A stretch of 64,000 bases of DNA from Massospora cicadina (lineage: Eukaryota; Entomophthoromycota; Entomophthoromycetes; Entomophthorales; Entomophthoraceae). Both the position numbers and the translations under genes were made by a program. The stretch spans positions 1 to 64,000 of the forward strand of contig JAKSZP010012200.1 of the NCBI GenBank assembly GCA_022478985.1, written 5' to 3'. Within the stretch, counting starts at the first letter, position 1; every line of letters begins with the position of its first letter. Below, in pieces: positions 55,832 to 64,000 of this stretch. The notes beneath the pieces were generated by a model that searched no databases, was not told the DNA's origin, and worked only from the letters and a program-made list of their open reading frames with translations.

Positions 55832-57528
55832 CTAACCCACCATGGCAGAGGGTGAGGGGGGGTCAGGGGGTTGCTTTTCAGACAAATGCACCCCAATCAT
55901 GGGATTTTGATTAAAGTAGCGGATTAAAGCCAAGAACCAGGGCATTGGAGCATCCGTGTAGTGGGGATGGAAGTCATTGTAGTATGAGTTTTCCACCTCA
56001 TCATTAAGATTAGTGTGGTATAGCACTTCAATAAATGCTGCGACAAGAATTTCAGCTTCTTTGCGGGCTTTGGGAAGTTGGGTAAAAAGGGAGATACTGT
56101 GGCAGGTGATTTTAGCCAAAGGGTTGAATTTGGCAAGCGTTGCAACATTCATGACAGCAACTTCAGCATCATCAAATAACTTTGAGATGTTGCTGCATGT
56201 AGATTCAGGGAAGTTGGGGGAGAAGAAGAGGGTGGGCAGGCTATGCTAGAACTGAGCCACTGATTGGGCCACTGCTGTGCATAGGGTTAGGCACCGGGGA
56301 GAGGCCACTGCAGCTAAGGTGAGCTGGTGGTCACTTTGATAGGGGGCTGCATTGGGCAGAGGAGTGAAATATCTGGGGGGTGGGGTTTCATCAAAGTCAG
56401 GAAGGAAAAATTCAGCCTGACTATAATTGTATTGGCTGAGAGGTTGACTGGAAAGCTCACCAATGAGAACATTACCTGATTTACCAACCTCTGCCAATAG
56501 GTCCCATGGATTTTGGTTCATGAGAATAGTGGCATTAGAAGTTGGGTGGGTGGGATGGGTAAATGGGTGGGTGTGAAGGGTGCAAAGGGTGGTCTAAGCC
56601 TGGCTCTGATTGGCTGGGGTGGGCTTAGGTGGGAGAGTATGGCTGGAATATTTGGGGGGCTGATTTCTCATTCTGGCTCATCAAGCAAGAGTGGAGGGTG
56701 GGAGGGGGCAGCAAAGTGCCCCATACAGGACCCATGGAGGGGGGCTCTGAAGCTGCATTAGTGGAAGTGGCATGTGGGCAAGCTTTTTTTGCATGGTTGA
56801 GCCCAAAGCAGAGGGGACAAATCTGCCAACCATTATTGACCCAAGCCCAAAAGAAATGCTCTGGTGCTGCTGTGACACTAGTGTGGGGGGGATTTGGTGG
56901 GCTATGGCAGGGTGGTGTGGGATGATGGTGGCAGTTGCACAAGGGGCAGCGAGGTGCTCCATACCAGAGGGTACTACAAAGATGAGGTTGGGCTGAGTGC
57001 CATAAGCCCTGTGACCAACTGGTCATATAAAACTTGGGGCAGGAGGTGTGATGGGAGATTTGCAAATGACACCACTAGGGTGGTGTCTGAAGTGAGGTGA
57101 GTATGGGTAGTGGGAATAGGGGTATTTTTGTAAATTAAAGGAGTTATCACCGCTGCTGCAGCGTCCTCCTCTGTTTGGAACCCAATATCAAAGTAGCCCT
57201 TAAATGGGTGGAAGTTGATAAAGCCAGCTGGTGTGAAGGCCGCGATGGCTAGGTTGCTAATTGCCTTGTCAGCATACAGGAATAAATGCCCATAGTCAAT
57301 GTGGAGGCAAAATTGAATGGCAGAATGAGGGAGGGCAAGTGGATGGGGGTGAGAAGGGTGGATGCACACCAGGTGGAGCGCTAAGTCCCATGGGGGGATA
57401 AATTGGCCAGCCAAGGTGGGCGGGCTGTTCGAGCCCATCCAAATAATTTTCCCCGCTGGGTGGAAAATGCTAGGCGGTGGAGCACCGCTGCCCCACACTG
57501 GGGTAGAGGGCGGCGGATCTGAGGACAT
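55832..57528 (-). pseudogene. ORF1-like protein with zinc knuckle and unusual C-terminal domain
   Basis: Frame from the Met at 57528 (MSSDPPPSTPVWGSGAPPP) to a stop at 55832, about 565 codons with a few breaks (near 56990, 56620 and 56240). Order: Pro-rich start; RRM-like segment GYFDIGFQTEEDAAAAV (about 57200), parallel to GWLDLGFKSKMAADEAAAV in the LINE ORF1; zinc knuckle CPLCFGLNHAKKAC (56778-56819); then a C-terminal domain (MNQNPWDLLAEVG from 56521; EAEILVAAFIEVLYHTNLND near 56050-55990) with no counterpart in the LINE ORF1. The expected role is RNA binding. The start is supported by the second copy at 59.7 kb, which begins MSLAPPPAAPVWGSGAPP. Confidence 0.75.
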
Positions 57529-57613
57529 TGAATAGGAAATGGGTGTGGCCAGATGGCGGTGGATATAAAAACTTTTTTTTAAATAAATCACTCAAAAGTG
57601 AGATCAAACAGTT

Positions 57614-57624
57614 TAGCTATTAAA
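57614..57624. repeat. Target site duplication of the ORF1-only element, right copy
   Basis: TAGCTATTAAA, identical to 55698-55708. Confidence 0.85.
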
Positions 57625-59640
57625 CTGTTATTAACTAAAGAGCTAAAATCTTTAGATACTAAAGGTTACATAGGAGATGTTAAGGAATCTGTGCAATGCT
57701 ATCTGGCTTAAATGTATATCTCAGGACTCAAATGCCGGGAACAGCACACAAACTAAAGATACAAGGGGACAGATGCAGAAAACAGAAAAGTTTGGTGACA
57801 GAAGGATCAACCAAAGAAAGGAAGTTGTCACCCTTGGGAAGTGATAAAGGAAGAGGGATAGCACTCAATGGGGGTTTGGAAAGGTAAGTTTCTGCTCATG
57901 GGATGATAATAAATTAGAGCAATCACTAAACAATTATATTCAAACCATCCTTGGGTGCTTAATGTGGCAAGGTAACTACTTTAGAGACTTGAGGCAGTAC
58001 CATGTTGGCAATAGATATAAATAAGGGTAGGGTATCAAAACAAAAAAAGTAGAAAAATGAAACTAGGAGGTGAACTCAGGAGTCACCTCTACCAAAAAAA
58101 TAAATGTTCTGTAAGGGGTCTCCTCACAGGTTAAAGAGGCCTCAACTATCAAAAGCTCAAGCAAAACAATTGAAGCCTTATAAAACAGCAGTCAACAAAA
58201 AGAAGATGTAAATGAGAATCATCTTGGACATGACCTTTTTACAAGCTAATGAAGGAGTTGAAAAATAATAATCAAGTAACCATCTACAGAAGAGATATCA
58301 CTCCAGAAAGTGAACAGTATGTTCACATACTACCACACTTTGGGGTGATTAACCCCTGCACTATTATTAAAATAGTATACAAACTCAGCAGAGCACCTTG
58401 ATTTCAAAAGAGTGTGAACATTGATGCAACAAGATGGCTGAATTCAATATCAGGTTTTTATTAATAAGGATTTAATCTATATTGTTTTCTATAAATAAGT
58501 TTATTAAAAAATGAGAAAATTTAATTTATACTAAGAACTTCTTAATAAGCCAGAATTGAGGGCAACAGAATCTTCTTTTCTATTAAACCAATAAGTATTA
58601 AATTCCTACGCTTGCTCAAATCTATATTATTAGCTATTTGTTAGTTTAACATTTATATATTTCTTAAACTTAACTTAACTCTAATGCTATCTTTAAAAGG
58701 CCCTTTTATGAGTCAAACTCAGTTTCAATTACCTCTGCAATTGTTTAGGTTCAAGGAATCTCATGCATTTTTTCTTTCAATATTTCAATAGCCTCATACA
58801 TTTGCTGTTAGTTTAATTGGATCTGAAAATTTCATGGATTAGAGCCTTTATTTATAGACCAATCCTTCTGTGAGGGTTCCCACCATGGCCATCAGGCTAG
58901 ACAGAATGCTGCACTCCTTTTTGAATGAAGAAAAGAATGTCACCTGAGCGCTGCCACTGGAGAAGATAACAGACTTGGTACACAGCCTTGATGTGTAATG
59001 AGTGTCTACCGCCCCTCCCAGAATAAAAACTCCCCTGAAATCAAGCCAGAGGGTTCCCTAACAGCCATATCATTGCCAAACCTACTGGGGCATACTTTAA
59101 AAAATTAGGGATATTTGAAAAGAGATTTGCACATATACTGGCAGATTATGTTCAAATCCCTGAAGGGGGCAAAATTACCAAAACAAATTTTGGGAAAATC
59201 TCCAGACAAAAAATCTATAACTTCACAGATACAATTTTAAAACTAGCGCAGGCAAAGCAAATACCAAGGAAATTGGAGCATAAAATTTAGCACTCAAAAA
59301 AGATGTTGTAAATCCTCACATCAAATCATTGCACAAGCCATCTGCCATATCTAATTATTGAGGCCTCAGTGAACAATGAAAGACTTGAAAATGATTTTAG
59401 TTAAACTCCTGTCATCCCTGTGAATATTTGACAGCCACCTTAGTTTTATAAAAATGCACAAGTTGCCCCCTTTTTTGACATAAAATCCAGCACTCTTCCT
59501 ACATTAGAGTGCTGGGTTATTTTGTACTTTCCTTCATAAAGCAATAATTTTAAAATATAGAATAATTTTAAAAAGTTTATTAATCTTTAAAAAATATGTC
59601 CCCAACAAAGTTGCTGCAACCATTATAGGGCCCATAATCT
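57625..59640. other. Mostly non-coding; one weak coding-like remnant
   Basis: AT-rich. Near 58885-59000 a broken frame reads RLDRMLHSFLNEEKNVT then ALPLEKITDLVHSLDV. Near 59130-59280 another reads ILADYVQIPEGGKITKTNFG and IYNFTDTILKLAQAKQIPRK. They look like decayed coding sequence on the plus strand, perhaps of a retroelement. No family can be named. Confidence 0.35.
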
Positions 59641-60560
59641 TTAATTTTAGTAATTGCGGTGCCTGTTCCTTTGTTTTCCCAGTGCAGGTTTTTCTTTCCA
59701 TTTGACATCAATTTTGAGCAATTTTACAAAAAACAAGTTGATTTTCCACCATCATCTCACTGTACCAATTTTCATTTCATGTCCTTGGCTCCACCACCTG
59801 CTGCCCCAGTGTGGGGCAGTGGGGCTCCACCTAATACATTTACCACCAAGCAGAAAAATTCATGTTGACTGGCTCATCCAGCCCACCAAATGCAACTGGC
59901 CGATTTGTCCCTCCAAGGGACTTAATACTGCACCTGGCATGAGTCCACCCAACCTGCTCCCACCCCATAGCCCTACCCTGATCCAATATTTTCTTTTGCC
60001 TCCACGTTAAGCATGGATGTCACTTCCCATATATCAACAAGGCGATAATTGAGCTGGCGATGTCCACTTTTGCACCAGCAGGATTTATTGACTTCCACCC
60101 TTACAAGGGCTATTTTGATATTGGATTCCCCACTGAAGAGGATGCGGCCACTTTGGCAGCAATGCCCTTTATTTATAAAAACACATTCATTACCACCACC
60201 TGAACACGTCTCCCAGATATTACCACACTTGTATGACATTTGCAAACTTTCCTTATACCTTCCCCCTCAAACTCCCTATGAAGAATTGATGTCAGGGCTG
60301 ACTACTTATGGAACAGGCCCCATAGTCCACTTCCTTGTCTCAAGCGGTGCTGAGTTTAAGTCTAGAGACCCAACCTCTTGGGCTAGATCGGGAAAAAGGT
60401 CCCTTTTAGGAAGAAGAAGGGTTCTAATGACCCTGTGGAGCTCTTGGCTCAACTGGGGGACTTGGGTCATGTAGTTTATGAACATTGGGTCACTGCATTG
60501 GCACCAAAAAACCCCACCACAAAACCCCACCACAGTACCCCATTTGGCTGCTTCTGCTTT
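59640..60560 (+). pseudogene. Second ORF1-like copy (plus strand)
   Basis: Starts MSLAPPPAAPVWGSGAPP (about 59780). It then has TFAPAGFIDFHPYKGYFDIG followed by FPTEEDAATLAAMPFIYKN (60060-60180), a clear relative of 57250-57130 on the other strand. Further on, LPPQTPYEELMSGLTTYG (60265-60315) parallels LPSHLLPQVLYDQLVTGL. After that it diverges: no zinc knuckle was found, and a Lys/Arg-rich part (REKGPF-like, KKKGSNDPVELLAQLGDLG) follows near 60390-60460. More broken than the 55.7 kb copy. Its 3' tail was not found. Confidence 0.72.
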
Positions 60561-61565
60561 GATTTAAAGGATAAAAGAGGTCTGTAAAGAGGTAATACAG
60601 GCCAGAAGCCTTCAGCAGCAGCTTCCCCTCCCACTGAGCCCCACTCCGCCATCTTCTACATCCTTGGAAAATAAGAAAATGGACCTCAAAACTCAGGAAA
60701 GGGCTCTCAAGTCATAAAACCTAGTCAGGACACAGCATCTGAAATTATGGTTCTGGGGAAGCCAATCTGAGTCAGAAATTTGATTTCAGGAAATTCTAAA
60801 AAATTTTATAAGAATCCATTAGAATTGACTCTGGTGGAACTCAATTCAGCTGCCCCTTTAATCTGAGTTAATACGCTTATGTTTGGATCAGTGAGGGTCC
60901 CTCCCTGGCAGATCCAACAATTACATTGCCAGAGTTCTGCAACCTTTGCATAAGCTGGATGACGAAACCTCAAACTCAGGCTGAGTACCCATGAGTATGT
61001 CAGCTACTGCTGCCCAGGTAAAACGTACCCATGGCCCCCTTTTCCCCACTTCACATATATAAGGCAACTGCCTCTGTATGGATCAGTTGTCAGTCCATTT
61101 TCACCTTTAAGTTTAATAAAACTACTCCCTCCAAAACCTAATCTGCGGGCTCCACTGCTTTCTTTATGATACTTTTACTTAACCTGGCAAAGTATGCAGT
61201 GATCTGTGTCCTAGGGCCAATGGTCGCAAGTATGCCTTCCATGCCATCAATCTGGTGGCCCACCAAATGGTGATTGTGATCTAGGAATTCACTGCAAGCC
61301 TATGACGTCAATCCGCCACTTTGGAAGAGTTCTCAGATTCACCAAACTCTTTGCAAAGACCTGTTTACATTTGGCACCTGGCAGACCAGCTTTGGGTCCG
61401 CCTCCCACTTCACAAAATAATTGGAAAATTCAACCTAATCCGCCTCACCAATCTGCTAGTGGTTCAGCACAATTTGGGCAGAGTGAGGCCATCTCCACTA
61501 ATCACAATTCTATGTTTGGGGTGAGGACTTGCCATCCACACAAATGCAAGGTGGGAACCAGGCAC
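60561..61565. other. Undefined; includes an LTR-like promoter/poly(A) segment
   Basis: No supported gene. CACATATATAAGGCAACTGC (61054 on) followed by CTTTAAGTTTAATAAAACTA (61110 on) looks like a TATA box and poly(A) signal in an LTR U3-R arrangement, but no paired copy was found. 61302-61598 has an open frame of 98 codons that crosses into R and is probably chance. Confidence 0.35.
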
Positions 61566-61570
61566 CAAAC
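61566..61570. repeat. Target site duplication of R copy 2, left
   Basis: CAAAC, identical to 62952-62956. Confidence 0.9.
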
Positions 61571-62951
61571 TGTCATGGAAACGGCGAAAGAAGTTTAAAC
61601 AGCCTGCCAGTTGGGATGTGTGAGCATCCAGAAAGCAAGCCAGAATGCCAGAGGCATTGCCGACCATATGACTTGATATGGGGCCAGGAAATAGGATACC
61701 ACGAAATGGTGGCGGAATATCAGGGTTAGGATTAGCCCAATGGCAAATCATACTGAATAGACTTCTGCTCCAGGGGGTTCTAGTAAAAGGAGGGGAAGCT
61801 GCTGTGATAGTTTCTGCGAGCTTCTCACTTGTTAAAATCATTTCATCAGGGGTGGTGGGGAGGCAGATTTTCCTTGCAGTTGGCGGACATAAGACCACGA
61901 AGTGCCTACACATTGTTGCCAGAAGGTTGAGAGAGCTGGATTGTAGAGCCAAAAATTTCTAATTTGTTGAGCCCAATTGGTGATGGAAGGAACCATGGTC
62001 ACCAAGAGAATTGGTAAGGCCCACCCAGAGTGCGGAGTGGTGGACCACCAGGGAAATGCCATCTGGGATGTGATTTTTCTTTAGGAAAATGGCTATAAAA
62101 ATTTGGGTTTTTTTTGAAATTTTATTTGGGAAATAAAGTAAGAAAATTGACCAACAATTTTCTCAGTGCCATGCAACTGATTAAATAGTGATCAATTGGG
62201 TAGTGACAGTGATATGACAAGGTTCCACAAATTTGGCCTAAATGGCGAATTGGATGGTAATGGGGGGGAGGTTTATTCTTTGGGAACTGTCATCACAAAA
62301 TTTGGTGATGGGCTGAGTCTCTGTTGGTTTGACTCAACCATCTGGACCAGGGGTCAATTGCATTTTCTGATGGTTAGAATGATGGCGTTTGGCCCAACGA
62401 GTGACAGGAATCCCCCAAGGCCATCCAATATAGGGATGGGGCCATTTGGTTGGGAACAGGTTTGGGGCGGTCAACCCATCCGCGCTCAGTCAATTAACCA
62501 TTCATTTGGTCAATAGGGACCCATTGGGCGCACCGCCTGAATTACTATTGGAGGGTTTCAAACTCTTGTCAATTGCGCCCAATACTTGTTCTGCTGATTT
62601 TGGGGTCAAATCAGAACTTTCAGGCGATCTGGCTGATGTTTCATTTCTCATGCTTTTACAACTATTTGAATTTTGGCCATCAGCCTGATTGCCACCCAAA
62701 TTAGACATGACTGTTTTTAGTTTGATAATCTTGGCACAGATTTCACTGATTCCCCGCAACAGCTCTGCGAGGTGAGTGAGGAAATTGGGGGTGGGATCTG
62801 AAGCGGATGAGCTGTCACCCATCGCTCATCAACTATGTGAGCGAGATCGCCCTGGGTGATGAGTGGTACCGCCATCCTCTTTGGCGTTTTCTTACTTGGG
62901 AATGGAAAGATAGCTCAATTGAGAGCCAAAGGACACTCCCCAAGACTTACA
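61571..62951 (-). mobile_element. Element R, copy 2
   Basis: 1381 bp, TGTCATGGAAACGG to GACTTACA, with perfect duplication CAAAC. Collinear with 11487-12916. In the middle AAAATTTTATTTGGGAAATA and CAATTTTCTCAGTGCCATGC (62110-62175) match 12040-12095. The minus strand is the likely sense strand, as in copy 1. Confidence 0.9.
62200..62935 (-). pseudogene. R-encoded protein, copy 2 (unknown function)
   Basis: Minus-strand frame, longest clean part 62822-62502 (106 codons: MGDSSSASDPTPNFLTHLAE and SEICAKIIKLKTVMSNLGGN). In the neighbouring frame the start region reads FPSKKTPKRMAVPLITQGDL and HIVDERWVTAHPLQIPPP, as in copy 1. The C-terminal part PTKWPHPYIGWPWGIPVTRW lies near 62470-62410. Two copies at independent sites keep these peptides, so a real protein is likely. 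The Ser/Asn-rich middle is probably disordered. Family unknown. Confidence 0.5.
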
Positions 62952-62956
62952 CAAAC
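62952..62956. repeat. Target site duplication of R copy 2, right
   Basis: CAAAC, identical to 61566-61570. Confidence 0.9.
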
Positions 62957-63552
62957 CATCTGGGCCATTTCACCAAGGGCCAATCTGGGCCAAATCAATT
63001 AAAAAAATCAAACTGCCATGCTGGCAATGTACCCAACCTCTCTATCCAACCCAAAACCTCTCAATGAATGCAAGATGAGGCCCAAGGCCTCCTGATGGTC
63101 AGAGCAATTTGATTCAATTCAATTTGTGAGGCTGATCATCATTTCAAAAAATTTTGAAAATTTCTATAATTTTCAGAAGATTTTTACTATGATGAATCAG
63201 TCCAAAATGGTTAGAAAATGAAGCCAAAGGTCAACAACTGCAAACCCAGGAGAATTGGTCATCCTCCTTGCCTCTCCCACCCTTGGGGGATGCCCCAGCA
63301 TGACCCACGGTTGCCCCCATTGCAGCCATTTGGTTTGTTATGGGGGCCTTTGGTATGTTTATTAACTTCTATTTCCATCAACAGAATAGTAGAGGATCCC
63401 TACTACAACTGCTCAGAACTTCTATGCCCTTGGCATTCTGGACTTTTAACTGGGTTGTTACACAACCAGATTGGAAGCCCAGTCTTACTTTAATCAGCAG
63501 ATTCCATGACATAATGGACTGAACAATAACTTCAGCACTTTCCGCCCTCCTC
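62957..63552. other. No supported gene
   Basis: Continuation of the sequence R copy 2 inserted into. An open frame at 63218-63493 has no recognisable content. TTTCAAAAAATTTTGAAAAT near 63142 is palindromic. Confidence 0.35.
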
Positions 63553-63966
63553 ATGGAATCAGGCAAAGCAGTTGCTTACTTAATCACCATAAACTTGCAT
63601 TTTTTATGCAACTTAGTCTTCTCTTGCTGGTTGCTTATCTCCTTCTGCAGGGCCTGCAAACAACTTTTATCAACCCGGAACAACATTCATCCAGCACCAG
63701 CAAACCAGGCTGCACCTTTGGCAAGTGTAGTAACAATGAGAATCCCTCCAGTCCCATCACCTGAAGTAGCTGAAAAGGCGCTAGATGCTCTAGCTGAGCT
63801 TCGTGTACACTTTGCTGCTAGGGAGTCCCAAACTCCCACTCCCACTGACGCACAGAGAAGTGTAACTCTTTTGGATGCTCTTGATGAGGAAGCACGCCAT
63901 TGGGTCAGAGAGGAGTACTACAGGCTGCCACCAAACTGGGGAATCACACTACTATATTTAGTATAG
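63553..63966 (+). CDS. Gag-like or hypothetical reading frame
   Basis: 137 codons. The first about 35 residues are hydrophobic (LITINLHFLCNLVFSCWLLI) and may not belong: a second Met at 63736 (MRIPPVPSPEVAEKALDALA) gives 77 residues with a helical, charged composition (ELRVHFAARES, LLDALDEEARHWVREEYYRL). The LLDALDEEARHWV stretch resembles capsid segments of LTR retrotransposon gag, but nothing more can be shown. If gag, the rest would lie beyond the window. Low-medium confidence that it is a real gene. Confidence 0.38.
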   Translation: MESGKAVAYLITINLHFLCNLVFSCWLLISFCRACKQLLSTRNNIHPAPANQAAPLASVVTMRIPPVPSPEVAEKALDALAELRVHFAARESQTPTPTDAQRSVTLLDALDEEARHWVREEYYRLPPNWGITLLYLV

Positions 63967-64000
63967 TATCTGATGCGGTCAAAGCACCAGAATCTATAGC

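Larger units (their letters stand above)
55709..57613 (-). mobile_element. ORF1-only LINE-tailed retroelement (HAL1-like)
   Basis: 1905 bp, minus strand, between perfect 11-bp duplications TAGCTATTAAA. It encodes only an ORF1-type protein, with no endonuclease or reverse transcriptase. The 3' tail is CTGTCCCCTGGTCGGCATAC then CTCAAATAAATTTAAA, matching the LINE and SINE tails, so it was probably mobilised in trans. By analogy with mammalian HAL1 (half-a-LINE) this would be a LINE derivative that kept ORF1. A 5'-truncation product would have kept the 3' ORF2 instead, so this is not one. Confidence 0.82.

Noticed and set aside
56513..57100. Glycine-rich plus-strand frames
   Set aside because: Antisense shadows of the ORF1-like gene of the 55.7-kb element.
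1..64000. CRISPR array, operons, bacterial promoters or prophage
   Set aside because: No regular direct repeats with spacers, no bacterial gene order, and all recognised coding DNA is eukaryotic TE.

Overview
The window is eukaryotic and almost wholly transposable-element (TE) DNA. I see no bacterial-style operon, no rRNA cluster, no complete host gene and no CRISPR array. The mixture of Tf1/sushi-like chromoviruses, several other Ty3/gypsy lineages, a LINE with a zinc-knuckle ORF1, tRNA-derived SINEs and a hAT-type MITE in AT-rich DNA suggests a TE-bloated genome, most likely fungal. That placement is an inference and remains unconfirmed. Nearly every TE coding region carries stops and frameshifts, so these are relics.

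Layout. (1) Positions 1-9197 hold the 3' part of chromovirus A (+ strand, cut by the window edge). It is split by a near-complete 5.3 kb LINE (606-5882, minus strand, 15-bp target site duplication, TSD). Its 3' LTR is split by a reverse-oriented solo LTR of the same family (8232-9118). (2) Positions 9.2-49 kb form a nested tower. Host element P (fragments at 9.2-9.7, 26.7-29.2 and 45.1-48.4 kb) contains element N (9710-26657, dUTPase-like domain between protease and RT). N contains element M (11350-20904, perfect 5-bp TSD GACCA). M's left LTR contains element R (11487-12916, perfect TSD GATCC), and M's body contains a chromovirus solo LTR (18143-19027). N also carries a SINE (24656-24796, perfect 16-bp TSD). 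Between the P fragments lies a large inverted repeat, split by chromovirus B (30925-36880, minus), a solo LTR (36963-37850, TSD ATTTT) and chromovirus C (38109-44891, plus). (3) Positions 49-55.6 kb are AT-rich and carry SINEs, a solo LTR, a short foldback element, a hAT-type MITE and one unexplained reading frame. (4) Positions 55.7-64 kb hold an ORF1-only, LINE-tailed element (55709-57613, perfect 11-bp TSD), a second related ORF1 copy, a second R element (61571-62951, perfect TSD CAAAC) and a gag-like reading frame at the right edge.

How the parts work together. The LINE, at least two SINE types and the ORF1-only element end in the same 3' tail, which points to one LINE machinery serving autonomous and parasitic partners. 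Chromoviruses B and C carry, two bases inside the 5' LTR, a primer site complementary to a stretch in the middle of their own LTR. The B and C sites differ at two positions with matching changes in the LTR partner, which predicts Tf1-type self-priming. The most novel-looking items are the ORF1-only element, the ORF-bearing R element, the dUTPase-like domain in N and the self-priming covariation.
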